The notes: a model not told the origin generated them from the letters alone. A DNA stretch of 64,000 nt from Actinomycetes bacterium (GCA_021845725.1 JAJZVL010000005.1:20995-84994); one strand, 5' to 3'; shown: positions 8,548 to 17,650, counted from the first letter of the stretch. Numbers and translations: made by a program.

Positions 8548-8766
8548 ATGACACGGCAACACTGGTCCACGACGAACAAGCTCGCTGCACAGAGGAGTGC
8601 GGACCTGCGTCGCCTGGCGACGCTGCGCCATCGCGGGGAGACCTCCGCTCTCGAGGAAGCGTCCCGGCAGGTCCTGCCTGCTCCAGGCCGCATCCTCTTG
8701 GAGGGCGGGTGGCGCCTGCGAGGGGACGGATCGCCTCGGAACGCCTCGCGTCGGCGCGCGGCCTGA
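8548..8766 (+). CDS. Hypothetical 72-residue basic protein
   Basis: A short reading frame starting at ATG 8548, exactly 7 nt after a TATACT -10, which fits a leaderless transcript divergent from the ArsR-type regulator. The product begins MTRQHWSTTNKLAAQRSADL and is rich in Arg, Leu and Ala. No domain, signal peptide or membrane segment is visible. Support comes from the promoter position, not from homology, and the frame could be spurious. If real, it would be a natural target of the neighbouring regulator. Confidence 0.35.
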   Translation: MTRQHWSTTNKLAAQRSADLRRLATLRHRGETSALEEASRQVLPAPGRILLEGGWRLRGDGSPRNASRRRAA

Positions 8767-8827
8767 CGACCCTGGCCGCCCCGGGCGCCGTGGTCCGTCC
8801 AACCGCTCGAGACGGCGCACCGACGGG

Positions 8828-10972
8828 TCAGCCCTCTGCCTGTTCGGTCAAGACTTGGCTCAAGAACCTGACCACTTCGTCACGGTTGACGGTCCGGCGC
8901 ATCGGGGGCAGCGACTCGAGCAGCACCTTGCGGTAGCCGGCGGTGGCGAGCCTGGAGTCCAGCACCGCCACCACACCCCGGTCGGTGGCGCTCCGGATGA
9001 GCCGTCCCACCCCTTGCGCGAGAAGCGCGGCGGCGCGTGGAAGGTCGACGAGGGCGAACGCCGCCGCCCCCGCGCGTTCGCGTCGCGCGTCGAGCAGCGG
9101 ATCCCCGGGCCGGCCGAAGGGGAGCCGGTCCAGCGTCACGAGGCTCAGGGCACGGCCGGGAACATCGACGCCCTGCCAGAATCCGAGCGTGGCGAACAAG
9201 CACGAGGTCTCGTCGCCTGAGAACTCCTCGAGCAGCTTGGGCTTCGGGAGATCCCCTTGCACGAGCACGGTGAACGCCAGACGCCCGGCGAGCGCTGACG
9301 CCGCTTCGACCGCTGCCTGCCGGCTCGTGAAGAGGGCGAGCGTCCTTCCGCCGGCCGCCGAGATGAGCGCGGCGAGCTCCTCGAGCATCGCTGCCCTCGC
9401 ACCCTCGCGCCGGGGGTCCGGGAGGTGGCGGGCCACGTAGAGCAGGGCGTGGGAGCGGAAGTCGAACGGGCTGCCGACGTCGAGCTGATCGACCTCGAAG
9501 TCATCGAGCCGCAGTCGGGCGGCGAGGCCCGTGGGGACGGTCGCGCTGGTGAGCACCGAGCGCACCGAGCCCCACAGCGTGGTGGCGAGCACTGGACCGA
9601 CGTCGACGGGGGACAGCCTGAGGACCGGCGCACGCGGGCTGCCGTCGATCCACACGACGTCCGTCTCGCCGGGGGCGAGGAGCCGCGAGAGGTCCCCTTC
9701 GAGATGTGCCGCAGCGGTGAGCGCTCTGGCCACGGCTGCGGCGTCTCCGGCGCCCTTGGCCTTGGCGCCCCCGGGCCCGCCGGCCTTGGCGCCCCCGGCC
9801 TTGGCGCCCCCGGTCCGCCGGCCTGCCCGCTCGCCGGCCCCCACCTCGGTGGCGAGGCGGCTTCGCAGCCGTTCGAGCCGAGCGCGGAGCAGCTCGAGGA
9901 CCGAGGACAGCTCTGTGCTCGATGGCTCGTCGCCGGAGGCGGTCCCGAGGCGCGGTCCTGTACCGTTCGTGCTCGCAGCCTCGGCACCGCCGGTGGGTAC
10001 CCCGAAGAGATGGCGGTCGTGTCCGCCCGGGCGCGCGTCGGTGCGGGCCGGGTGCGCTCCTCCGGCAGCTCCCTTCGGAGCGAGCACACGCCGCCCGACG
10101 TGCTCGGCCAGGAGCACCCGGAGCCGTTCGGCCACGTCTTCGAGCCCGTAGGTCTCGCCGTCGTCGAGCAGCGCGCGCGCCGAGGCGCCCAGCGCGCGCA
10201 GCCGGCCCGGCGCGAGGTCCACGCCCAGGCTCTGGGTCATCACGTCCTCGAGCTCGTGCGCCTCGTCGAAGACGACGACGTCGTGTGGCGGCAGGACCGC
10301 ACCGCCGCTCGCCAGGTGTGCGCCGTAGAGGTGGGTGTTCACCACGACGATGTCGGCTTCCGCCGCACGCTGGCGCGCCCGCTCTGCGAAGCAGCGGGAT
10401 CCCTCAGGGCAGCGGTGCGCGCCCGGGCACTCCCTCGTCCCCACGCTCATCATGTCCCACGCTCGTGCATGCGGCTCGAAGTCGAGGTCCGCCCGGTCGC
10501 CCGTGGCGGTCTCGTGCGACCACGCCAGAAGGCGGCGAACGTCCTCGACGAGCCGCCCTTCGTCGCCGGCCCAGGAGCGCTCCGCTGCAGTGCCGAGGTC
10601 CTGCTGCACACCGCGGCCGCCCACCTCCGCGGCTCGCTCGAGGCAGAGGTAGTTCGCCCGCCCCTTCAAGACGGCGAACGACACCGGCCGTCCGAGGGCT
10701 CGCGAGATCGCAGGCAGGTCCTTTCCTGCGAGCTGGTCCTGGAGGGCTTTGGTCGCGGTGGCGACCACGACGCGCGCGTCGGACACGACCGCGGGGACGA
10801 GGTATGCGAGCGACTTGCCCGTGCCCGTGCCGGCGCGCACGACCAGATGGCGGCCTGAGGAGATGGCGTTGGCGACCGCACGAGCCATCTGCAGCTGCCC
10901 CGGTCGGTCCTCTCCTCCGCCTGGCAGGGTCTTGGTCACCTCCTCGAGGACCTGGGCGATGTCGGCGACCAT
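8828..10972 (-). CDS. DinG/XPD-type ATP-dependent DNA helicase
   Basis: Superfamily 2 Fe-S helicase of 714 residues. Walker A is GTGTGKS (48-54) and the DEAH box is at 236-239. Four cysteines in the Fe-S cluster positions (C110, C182, C188, C194) indicate a 4Fe-4S domain as in DinG and XPD. The C-terminal half has ATLGFWQGVDVPG and the arginine-containing motif QGVGRLIRS. The family unwinds 5'-overhang or forked DNA in replication and repair. A low-complexity stretch (repeats of GGAKAGG, about residues 385-410) links the helicase halves. TACGGT lies 8 nt before ATG 10972, fitting a leaderless start. Confidence 0.9.
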   Translation of the reverse strand: MVADIAQVLEEVTKTLPGGGEDRPGQLQMARAVANAISSGRHLVVRAGTGTGKSLAYLVPAVVSDARVVVATATKALQDQLAGKDLPAISRALGRPVSFAVLKGRANYLCLERAAEVGGRGVQQDLGTAAERSWAGDEGRLVEDVRRLLAWSHETATGDRADLDFEPHARAWDMMSVGTRECPGAHRCPEGSRCFAERARQRAAEADIVVVNTHLYGAHLASGGAVLPPHDVVVFDEAHELEDVMTQSLGVDLAPGRLRALGASARALLDDGETYGLEDVAERLRVLLAEHVGRRVLAPKGAAGGAHPARTDARPGGHDRHLFGVPTGGAEAASTNGTGPRLGTASGDEPSSTELSSVLELLRARLERLRSRLATEVGAGERAGRRTGGAKAGGAKAGGPGGAKAKGAGDAAAVARALTAAAHLEGDLSRLLAPGETDVVWIDGSPRAPVLRLSPVDVGPVLATTLWGSVRSVLTSATVPTGLAARLRLDDFEVDQLDVGSPFDFRSHALLYVARHLPDPRREGARAAMLEELAALISAAGGRTLALFTSRQAAVEAASALAGRLAFTVLVQGDLPKPKLLEEFSGDETSCLFATLGFWQGVDVPGRALSLVTLDRLPFGRPGDPLLDARRERAGAAAFALVDLPRAAALLAQGVGRLIRSATDRGVVAVLDSRLATAGYRKVLLESLPPMRRTVNRDEVVRFLSQVLTEQAEG

Positions 10973-10980
10973 GCCCTATG

Positions 10981-11028
10981 ACCGTAGCGGGGCCGCGAGC
11001 CGGCCCTCGTGGTGCGGTCACGTAGGGT
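10981..11028. promoter_or_regulatory. Divergent leaderless-type promoters (dinG-like / nucleotidyltransferase)
   Basis: TACGGT on the minus strand (bases 10981-10986) ends 8 nt before the DinG-like ATG. TAGGGT on the plus strand (11023-11028) ends 8 nt before GTG 11037. Both spacings place transcription start at or within 1-2 nt of the start codon. No convincing -35 was seen. Confidence 0.55.
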
Positions 11029-11036
11029 GGTGCCCC

Positions 11037-11780
11037 GTGAAGGGCGTCCTCCTCGCCGGCGGGACCGGCTCGCGCCTGTACCCGCTCACCAGGATCACCA
11101 ACAAGCACCTGCTGCCGATCTACGACCGTCCGATGGTCCAGTGGGCCATCGAGGCCGTGGTGAGCGCAGGGATCCAGGACATCATGCTCGTCACCGGGGG
11201 CACGCACGCGGGGGAGTTCCTGCGGCTCCTCGGCAACGGCCACGAGTTCGGCATCGAGCGCCTGAGCTACGCGTACCAGGAGCGCCCCGGGGGCATCGCA
11301 GAAGCGCTCGGGCTCGCCGAGCGCTTCTGCGACGGAGAGCCCGTGCTCGTCATGCTCGCGGACAACGTCGTCGAGCGCTCGATCCGTCCGATGGTCGAGG
11401 CGTTCCAAGCGCGCCCTGAGGGAGCGCGGGTCCTGCTCACGCCCGTAGAAGAACCCGAGCACCTCCGTCATCTCGGAGTCCCCGAGCTCGACGAGGCCGG
11501 TCGGGTGGTGCGCATCGTCGAGAAGCCCGAGGACCCGCCCTCGCATTTCGGGGTCACGGGCATCTACTGCTACGACGCCGGGGTCTTCGACGTGATCAAG
11601 GTGCTCGAGCCCTCCGGCCGCGGCGAGCTCGAGATCACCGACGTGAACAACCACTACGTCGCCCAGGGGTCGATGCGCTACGACGTCTTGGAGGGGTTCT
11701 GGGGCGACGCGGGAGAGTCGATCGACGCGTACTACTCGGTGAACGACTTCGTCCGTGCCTACGGCGCGAACAAGGCCTGA
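11037..11780 (+). CDS. Sugar-1-phosphate nucleotidyltransferase (RfbA-like)
   Basis: A 247-residue enzyme that starts with the NTP-transferase signature LLAGGTGSRLYPLT and the KHLLPIYDRPMV segment. It also has VMLADNVV and the catalytic-region motifs VEKPEDPPS and GIYCYDAGVFD. It is closest in pattern to glucose-1-phosphate thymidylyltransferases, which make dTDP-glucose for cell-surface sugars. It is shorter than RfbA (about 290 aa), lacking the C-terminal extension. No other dTDP-rhamnose genes lie nearby, so the nucleotide and sugar are uncertain. GTG 11037 is preceded by TAGGGT at leaderless spacing. The last 22 bases overlap dxs on the opposite strand. Confidence 0.88.
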   Translation: MKGVLLAGGTGSRLYPLTRITNKHLLPIYDRPMVQWAIEAVVSAGIQDIMLVTGGTHAGEFLRLLGNGHEFGIERLSYAYQERPGGIAEALGLAERFCDGEPVLVMLADNVVERSIRPMVEAFQARPEGARVLLTPVEEPEHLRHLGVPELDEAGRVVRIVEKPEDPPSHFGVTGIYCYDAGVFDVIKVLEPSGRGELEITDVNNHYVAQGSMRYDVLEGFWGDAGESIDAYYSVNDFVRAYGANKA

Positions 11781-13798
11781 CCGGCACCTGGCGGTTCAGG
11801 CAGCTCCCGCTCGCCGCGGCGTGCCGCCCGCCGAACGCTGGCTGCGATCCCGGGTCCGTCGAGACCGAGCTCTGCGAGGATCGCATCGGGCTTGCCCTGC
11901 GGGAGGAAGGCGCGCGGGATCCCCAGGGACACGACCGGCGGTGCAACTCGGTCGGCCTCCTCGGCCGAGCGCGCGATCGCGACCGCCAAGAAGGTGCCCG
12001 CGCCGCCCGTCCTCAGCCCGTCCTCGGCGGTCACCACGAGGCTGTGGTGCATCGCGTCGGCGATCATCATCTCGTGGGGTGGGCTCACCGCGCGCACGTC
12101 CCACAGCGTCGCATCGATGCCTGTTGCCTCGAGCTCCTGAGCGGCTTCCTCACATGCGGCCAGGAGCTTGCCGACACCGAGGAGGCACACCGACCCGTCA
12201 CCCTGACGCACGAGCCGGGCATCGAGACCACGGCCGGGCTCGGCGTGGTGGGCAGGGGTGGACGGGTAGCGGATCGTCACGGGTCCTCGCAGGTCGATCG
12301 CCGTCTCGAGCATGGCCTCGAGGTCCTCGGCGCTCGAGGGGGCGAGCACGGTCATGCCCGGCACGCAGAGCGAGAGCACCAAGTCGAAGATGCCGTGGTG
12401 GCTCGGGCCGTTGTCCCCCGTGATCCCGGCCCGGTCGAGGGCGAACACGACGGGCAGCCGGTGCAGTGCGACGTCGAGGTTCATCTGGTCGAAGGCGCGT
12501 GACAGGAACGTCGAGTACACCGCGACCACCGGGTGCAGCCCGCCCATCGCCATGCCCGCGGCGGCGGTGACCTCGTGCTGCTCCGCGATTCCCACGTCGA
12601 AGAACCGCTCGGGGAAGCGCGCCTGGAAGGGGAGCAGCCCGGTCGGACCGGGCATCGCCGCCGTGAGCGCGACCACCTCGGGCCGGCGCTCGGCGATGCG
12701 GACGAGCGCACGGGCGAAGGCGTCGGTGTACGTGCTCGCAGCGCCGGTGGAGAGCCCCGTGGCTTCCGCGGGGTCACGCGGCTCGGAAGGAGCCGCCGGC
12801 CGGGTCGTGACCCGCGCCGGTGAGGGTGGCGGCTGAGCCGGAGACGTCGGAGACGTCGACGGCTCAGGGCGGGGCATGGCCTTGACGTCGTGCAGGCACT
12901 GCACCTCGTCCTCTTCTGCAGGCGCGTAGCCGCGACCTTTCTGGGTGAGCACGTGGACCACGATCGGGCCGTCCCACTCGGAAGCGCGCAGGAGCGCCTG
13001 CTCGGTCTGGGCGACGTCGTGGCCGTCGATCGGGCCTGCGTAGCGGACGCCGAGCGTCTCGAAGAAGATGTGCGGCGACACCACTTCGCGCAGACCGCTG
13101 GTGAGCCCGTGCACGCCGCTGTACGCGAGGTCGCCGACCCCGGGGATGTCGCGCAGCATGTTGCGCAGCCGCTGGCGCGTCTGGACGTAGGTCGGGTTCA
13201 AACGCAGCGAGGTGACCCCCCGCGAGAGCAGCGAGACCGTCGGCGCGTACGAGCGGCCGTTGTCGTTCAGGACGATCAGCACTCGGCTGCCGGAGTGGCC
13301 GAGGTTGTTCAGCGCCTCGTACGCCATGCCGCCGGTGAGCGCCCCGTCGCCGACGACCGCGACGATGCGGCGGTCCCCTCCGGCACCGACGAGCAGGCCC
13401 TCGAGCGTCCATGCGCTCGCGAGCCCGTGCGCGTACGACAGCACGGTCGAGGCGTGGCTGTTCTCGATCCAGTCGTGGTCGGACTCGGCGCGGTTGGGGT
13501 ACCCCGAGAGCCCCCCCTTCTGCCGGAGCGAGCGGAAGCCGTACCGCCTGCCGGTGACCAGCTTGTGGATGTACGCCTGGTGGCCGGTGTCCCAGAGCAG
13601 GGCGTCGCGAGGCGACTCGAAGACGCGGTGAAGGGCGAGCGTGAGCTCGACGACACCGAGGTTCGAGCCGAGGTGACCGCCGGTCGTGGTCACTGACTCG
13701 ACGATGAATGCGCGGATCTCCTCGGCGAGCTCAGCGAGCTCCTCGTAGGAGAGGGAGCGGAGGTCAGCCGGGGTCTCGATGCGGGGCAGGATCGTCAT
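11759..13798 (-). CDS. dxs: 1-deoxy-D-xylulose-5-phosphate synthase
   Basis: First enzyme of the MEP isoprenoid pathway; a ThDP-dependent condensation of pyruvate and glyceraldehyde 3-phosphate. The N terminus has GGHLGSNLGVVELTLALH and the DTGHQAYIHKLVTGR segment. ThDP binding is by VGDGALTGGMAYEALN; the pyrimidine domain has DVGIAEQHEVTAAAGMA. It is 679 residues, slightly longer than most Dxs because of an approximately 50-residue Pro/Ser/Ala-rich linker (near MPRPEPSTSPTSP) between the first and second domains. It converges on the nucleotidyltransferase gene with a 22-base 3' overlap. Confidence 0.95.
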   Translation of the reverse strand: MTILPRIETPADLRSLSYEELAELAEEIRAFIVESVTTTGGHLGSNLGVVELTLALHRVFESPRDALLWDTGHQAYIHKLVTGRRYGFRSLRQKGGLSGYPNRAESDHDWIENSHASTVLSYAHGLASAWTLEGLLVGAGGDRRIVAVVGDGALTGGMAYEALNNLGHSGSRVLIVLNDNGRSYAPTVSLLSRGVTSLRLNPTYVQTRQRLRNMLRDIPGVGDLAYSGVHGLTSGLREVVSPHIFFETLGVRYAGPIDGHDVAQTEQALLRASEWDGPIVVHVLTQKGRGYAPAEEDEVQCLHDVKAMPRPEPSTSPTSPAQPPPSPARVTTRPAAPSEPRDPAEATGLSTGAASTYTDAFARALVRIAERRPEVVALTAAMPGPTGLLPFQARFPERFFDVGIAEQHEVTAAAGMAMGGLHPVVAVYSTFLSRAFDQMNLDVALHRLPVVFALDRAGITGDNGPSHHGIFDLVLSLCVPGMTVLAPSSAEDLEAMLETAIDLRGPVTIRYPSTPAHHAEPGRGLDARLVRQGDGSVCLLGVGKLLAACEEAAQELEATGIDATLWDVRAVSPPHEMMIADAMHHSLVVTAEDGLRTGGAGTFLAVAIARSAEEADRVAPPVVSLGIPRAFLPQGKPDAILAELGLDGPGIAASVRRAARRGERELPEPPGAGQALFAP

Positions 13799-13870
13799 CT
13801 CGATAAGAGCACCGGGCCGGTCGTACCGGCCGCGCGGCCCACGCTACCCCGTCCGTGCGTCCCGGCTCGT

Positions 13871-14395
13871 TCAATCCCCATGGATCGCGGCGGCTGCGGG
13901 GAGGGTCTCCTCACTCCTCGCCGCTGCAACGATCGGCGCGCCGGGGTCGCGGCACAGCGACGGATCGTCGCAGCGCGCCTTGGCAAGGAACGCGGCCCGA
14001 TCCACCGCGACGCGGGTGAGCCGTCCCGCAGCCACGAGCGCAGCCCGGTCCTGGGCGTCGAGTGCAACCGAGATGGTGAAGACGAGACGGCGTCCCTCCA
14101 CCTTCTCCAAGGTCGCCTCCGCCGTCACCGTCGCACCGACCGGCACCGGGACGAGGTGATCGAATTGGACGCGGGAGGCGACGCTCGTGCGTCCGGGGGC
14201 CAGTCGGCCCTCGAGCACCTGGCAGCTGGCCTCCTCGCAGAGCGCCACGAGCCTCGGGGTGGCGAGCACCGGGACGTCGCCCGAGTGCAGGCTCAACGCC
14301 GTGTCCGACTCGGTCACCGTGAGGGGCACCGACGCGGTCAGCCCTGGAAGGACCGCGTCGGGAGGTGCCGGCGCACGAGCTGGGGCTCGAGGCAT
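13871..14395 (-). CDS. FlK-like hot-dog thioesterase
   Basis: A 174-residue single hot-dog domain protein. The pattern VLATPRLVALCEEASCQ followed by GRTSVASRVQFDHLVPVPVGATV matches the FlK/thioesterase group, which includes fluoroacetyl-CoA thioesterase; most members act on unknown acyl-CoAs. ATG 14395 lies 7 nt after TATCGT (minus strand, bases 14403-14408), fitting a leaderless start. It is divergent from tldD, and the two promoters overlap. The C-terminal 40 residues beyond the hot-dog fold are not recognised. No substrate can be inferred. Confidence 0.75.
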   Translation of the reverse strand: MPRAPARAPAPPDAVLPGLTASVPLTVTESDTALSLHSGDVPVLATPRLVALCEEASCQVLEGRLAPGRTSVASRVQFDHLVPVPVGATVTAEATLEKVEGRRLVFTISVALDAQDRAALVAAGRLTRVAVDRAAFLAKARCDDPSLCRDPGAPIVAAARSEETLPAAAAIHGD

Positions 14396-14401
14396 GGCCG
14401 T

Positions 14402-14408
14402 TACGATA
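14402..14408. promoter_or_regulatory. Overlapping back-to-back -10 elements (thioesterase / tldD)
   Basis: The plus strand reads TACGAT at 14402-14407, 7 nt before GTG 14415 of tldD. The minus strand reads TATCGT over 14408-14403, 7 nt before ATG 14395 of the thioesterase gene. The two -10 hexamers share five base pairs, so RNA polymerase should only be able to serve one direction at a time. Confidence 0.55.
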
Positions 14409-14414
14409 CCGCCC

Positions 14415-15842
14415 GTGCCCGCCACCCCTTCCAGCCCTGGCCCAGCCGACGCGCCGCTCGTCGAGCCCAGCGTCGTCGAGCACGTCCTCGCCGCCGCGCT
14501 GCGCCGTGGAGGGGACATGGCGGAGATCTTCGCGGAGGACCGGCAGGTCTCGGGTGCTTCGCTCGACGACCGCAAGGTCGAGGAGCTGTCCTCCGGCCGT
14601 GAGCGCGGTGCGGGGGTACGGGTCGTCGTCGGGGACACCACCGGGTTCGCGCACACCGCGGACCTGAGCGAGACGGGCCTCCTCCGTGCTGCAGAGGCCG
14701 CCGCTGCCGTCGCGAGAGATGGCGGTGACCGAACCCGGGTCGTCGCGTTGCCCGCGCGTCGCGGGCGCCCGCCACGCGCCGAGGTGCTGCCTTCCACGGT
14801 CGCCAAGGCGACGAAGCTCGAGCTGCTCTTGCGCGCCGACGACATCGCGCGGGCAACGGGAGGTGAGATCACCCAGGTCCAGGTCGGTTACGGCGACTCG
14901 CGCAGGCGTGTGCTCGTCGCCAGCACCGACGGCGTGCTCGCCGAGGACGACCAGGTGCGCACGCGCCTCAGCGTCGTCTGCGTCGCTTCAGGGGACACCG
15001 GTATGCAGACCGGCTACGAGAGCGTTGCCCGCACGGTGGGGTTCGAGCTGTTCGACGAGGTAGACGTCGATGAGATCGCGCGGGTCGCCGCGCGGCGGGC
15101 GCTCGGGAAGCTGGCCGCCCGACCCGCGCCGTCAGGCGAGGTCCCCGTCGTCCTCGCCGGGGGGTCCGGAGGCATCCTGTTCCACGAAGCGTGCGGCCAC
15201 GGGCTCGAAGCCGACCACATCGTGAAGGATTCTTCGGTGTACGTCGGCCGCGTGGGCGAGCAGGTCGCGAGCCCCCTCGTGACCCTGGTGGACGACGGGA
15301 CGATCACCGGGGAGTGGGGCAACTACGCCGTCGACGACGAAGGAAGGCCTGCCGCGCGCAACGTGCTCATCGACCATGGCGTGCTCACCGACTACATGTG
15401 GGACTGGCTGCGGGCCCGCAAGCAGGGGCGGCAGTCCTCGGGGAACGGGCGCCGGCAGAGCTACCAGCACCTCCCGATGGTGCGGATGACGAACACCTTC
15501 CTCATGGCGGGGACCGAGGACCCCGACGAGATCGTCGCCCAGACGCCGAGCGGGGTGTACGTGGCGAAGCTCGGCGGCGGTCAGGTGAACACGGCCACCG
15601 GAGACTTCGTCTTCGGCACCACCGAGGCCTACCTCATCGAGCACGGCCGGATCACCGAGCCGCTGCGCGATGCGAACCTGATCGGGAACGGTCCCGAGGT
15701 GCTCCGCAGGATCGACGCGGTCGCCGATGACTTCTCGATGACGCCTGGGACGTGCGGCAAGGATGGTCAGAGCGTGCCCGTCGGCTGCGGCCAGGCGACG
15801 CTGCGCATCACCGGGGTGACGATCGGGGGAACTGCCGCATGA
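14415..15842 (+). CDS. tldD: Metalloprotease TldD
   Basis: Catalytic subunit of the TldD/TldE zinc protease, which degrades or matures small peptides such as microcins, modified peptides and CcdA. The metal-binding motif HEACGH is intact at residues 257-262 and the following FHEACGHGLEADH context is conserved. About 475 residues, full length. GTG 14415 was chosen because a TACGAT -10 ends 7 nt upstream; ATG 14394 is in frame but would precede the predicted transcription start. It is followed by tldE with an ATGA overlap, as expected for obligate heterodimer partners. Confidence 0.92.
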   Translation: MPATPSSPGPADAPLVEPSVVEHVLAAALRRGGDMAEIFAEDRQVSGASLDDRKVEELSSGRERGAGVRVVVGDTTGFAHTADLSETGLLRAAEAAAAVARDGGDRTRVVALPARRGRPPRAEVLPSTVAKATKLELLLRADDIARATGGEITQVQVGYGDSRRRVLVASTDGVLAEDDQVRTRLSVVCVASGDTGMQTGYESVARTVGFELFDEVDVDEIARVAARRALGKLAARPAPSGEVPVVLAGGSGGILFHEACGHGLEADHIVKDSSVYVGRVGEQVASPLVTLVDDGTITGEWGNYAVDDEGRPAARNVLIDHGVLTDYMWDWLRARKQGRQSSGNGRRQSYQHLPMVRMTNTFLMAGTEDPDEIVAQTPSGVYVAKLGGGQVNTATGDFVFGTTEAYLIEHGRITEPLRDANLIGNGPEVLRRIDAVADDFSMTPGTCGKDGQSVPVGCGQATLRITGVTIGGTAA

Positions 15843-17200
15843 GCGAGCTTCTCGACCTCGCCCGGTCGGTCGTCGACCGGGCCCGACCGGGTGAAGGCGT
15901 GGAGGCCTACGTCGCCCGGGGTCACGACACCGACGTCCGGGCCTTCGCCGGGGAGGTCGAGCAGCTCGCGTCGGCGAGCTCGGCGGGGATCGGCGTTCGC
16001 GTGGTGCTCGGCGCTGAAGACGGTGAGGGGCGCCGGGTGGGCTTCGCGTGGGCCGGATCGCTCGATCCCGGAGTCGTCGACGCCGTGCTGGCCGACGCGC
16101 GCGACAACGCTGCGTACGCCACTCCCGATCCACACGTCGCCCTCGCGCAGCCAGACGGGATCGAGCCGGCCGAGCTCGATCTGTGGGACCCCGACTTCTC
16201 GGCAGTGTCGACCGGCGAGAAGGTGAGGATGGCCCTCGAGCTCGAGCAGATGGTCCGCGGGGCACACCCGCGGGTGCGCCAGGTCGAGTCCGCGGACTAC
16301 GGCGACGCGAGCGTCGAGGTCGCGCTCGCCTCGACCACGGGGATCCGCGCCACGACCCGGCGGACGTCCGCCTACGTGTCCGTCTCCGCGATCGCCGGCG
16401 ATGGGGAGGAGTCCCAGACCGGGAGCGGGTTCAGCGTCGGGAGGGCCGCACCCGCGTTGGATCTCGAGCGAGCGGGCAAGGATGCCGTCATGCGAGCGGT
16501 CCGCCTGCTCGGGGCGGGCAAGGTCCGCTCCGGCCGGTTCACCCTCGTCTTCGACCCGAGGGTCGTGGCCACGTTGCTCTCGGTGTTGTCTTCGGCCCTC
16601 TCCGGCGAGGCGGTCGTGAAGGGCCGGTCGTTCTTCGCCGGGCGCCTCGGCGAGGAGGTGGCGACCGGGATCGTCACGCTCGCCGACGACCCGACGGATC
16701 CGCGCGCGTACGGAGCAGCGGCCTTCGACGGGGAGGGGCTCGCGTGCCGGCGCAACGTCCTGATCGATGGCGGGGTCCTCGAGGGGTTCGTCTACGACAG
16801 CGTCTCGGCGCGGCGCGCCGGCACGGTATCGACCGGATCTGCGGTGCGCGGGGGGTACGCGGGCACGCCCGGAGCGGGCTGCCGCGCGCTCGCGCTCTCG
16901 CCGGGAGAGCTCGACCAGTCCGGGATCCTCGCCGCCGTCGGCGATGGCGTCTACGTCCAGTCGGTCACCGGCGTGCACTCCGGCGTGAGCACGGTGAGCG
17001 GGGACTTCAGCGTCGGGGCGGAGGGGTTGATGATCCGGGCAGGCGCTCTGGCGGAGCCGGTGCGCGAGGTGACCGTGGCTTCGACGCTCCAGCGCATGCT
17101 CCAGTCGGTGCTCCATGTCGGGCGCGACGTGGAGTGGCTTCCGGGAGCTGCCGCCGGCCAGACCGTCGCGGTTGGCGACATGCAGCTGAGCGGGAGCTGA
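15839..17200 (+). CDS. tldE: TldE/PmbA metalloprotease subunit
   Basis: Partner subunit of TldD. About 453 residues with family features: an N-terminal GIGVRVV segment, a central beta-rich region, and the C-terminal GVHSGVSTVSGDFSVGAEG motif. It lacks the HExxxH zinc motif, as expected for TldE, which shapes the substrate cavity while TldD binds zinc. ATG 15839 overlaps the tldD stop (ATGA), so production of the two subunits is coupled. A hairpin at 17213-17233 just downstream probably ends the transcript. Confidence 0.92.
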   Translation: MSELLDLARSVVDRARPGEGVEAYVARGHDTDVRAFAGEVEQLASASSAGIGVRVVLGAEDGEGRRVGFAWAGSLDPGVVDAVLADARDNAAYATPDPHVALAQPDGIEPAELDLWDPDFSAVSTGEKVRMALELEQMVRGAHPRVRQVESADYGDASVEVALASTTGIRATTRRTSAYVSVSAIAGDGEESQTGSGFSVGRAAPALDLERAGKDAVMRAVRLLGAGKVRSGRFTLVFDPRVVATLLSVLSSALSGEAVVKGRSFFAGRLGEEVATGIVTLADDPTDPRAYGAAAFDGEGLACRRNVLIDGGVLEGFVYDSVSARRAGTVSTGSAVRGGYAGTPGAGCRALALSPGELDQSGILAAVGDGVYVQSVTGVHSGVSTVSGDFSVGAEGLMIRAGALAEPVREVTVASTLQRMLQSVLHVGRDVEWLPGAAAGQTVAVGDMQLSGS

Positions 17201-17212
17201 GCTGCGGCCGGG

Positions 17213-17233
17213 CCGCCAGGGTTCAGCTGGCGG
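17213..17233. terminator. Hairpin between convergent tldE and fmdB-like genes
   Basis: CCGCCAG (17213-17219) and CTGGCGG (17227-17233) form a 7-bp stem with a 7-nt loop that contains the stop codon of the zinc-ribbon gene. There is no T-tract in either direction. It could serve both converging transcripts. Confidence 0.4.
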
Positions 17234-17591
17234 TGGCAGCAGCCGATGCGCTCGCGGGCGCGGAGGTTCCCCCAGACCCTGACGACGTGCTCGACGTCGA
17301 CGCGGAGCCCGAGGACCCGGCGGCCGCCGCCGACGCGGCGGATGCGCCGTCGGAGCCTGACGCGGCCTCCTTGGTCTCGTGCTTGTCGTTCGTGGCCGTC
17401 TTGGCACCGGACGCGACCCTGCTGTCGGTGCGGTAGAAGCCGCTCCCCTTCAGCACGATGCCGATCGATCCGAAGACCTTCCGCAGGTCGCCTCCGCAGG
17501 TGGGGCAGGTCGTGAGCGGCTCCTCGGAGAACGACTGGGAAACCTCGAGATGGTGCCCGCAGCTCCGGCATGCGTACTCGTAGGTTGGCAT
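17223..17591 (-). CDS. FmdB-family zinc-ribbon protein
   Basis: A 122-residue protein. The first 45 residues form a zinc ribbon: MPTYEYACRSCGHHLEVSQS, then LTTCPTCGG, i.e. two CxxC pairs. The segment GSGFYRTD is conserved in FmdB regulators. The rest is a disordered Ser/Ala/Gly/Thr-rich tail. The family was named from formamidase regulation but the function of most members is unknown. GGGAGG lies 6 nt before ATG 17591. A CIRCE operator (17651-17677) and a TAGAAT -10 (17677-17682) lie upstream, so this gene is predicted to be repressed by HrcA and induced by heat or misfolded protein. Confidence 0.88.
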   Translation of the reverse strand: MPTYEYACRSCGHHLEVSQSFSEEPLTTCPTCGGDLRKVFGSIGIVLKGSGFYRTDSRVASGAKTATNDKHETKEAASGSDGASAASAAAAGSSGSASTSSTSSGSGGTSAPASASAAATAS

Positions 17592-17650
17592 CGATCCTCC
17601 CTCAGTGTCCTCCGCCCGCACCCGCCCGGCACGTGCCGGGCTTCGAGATG

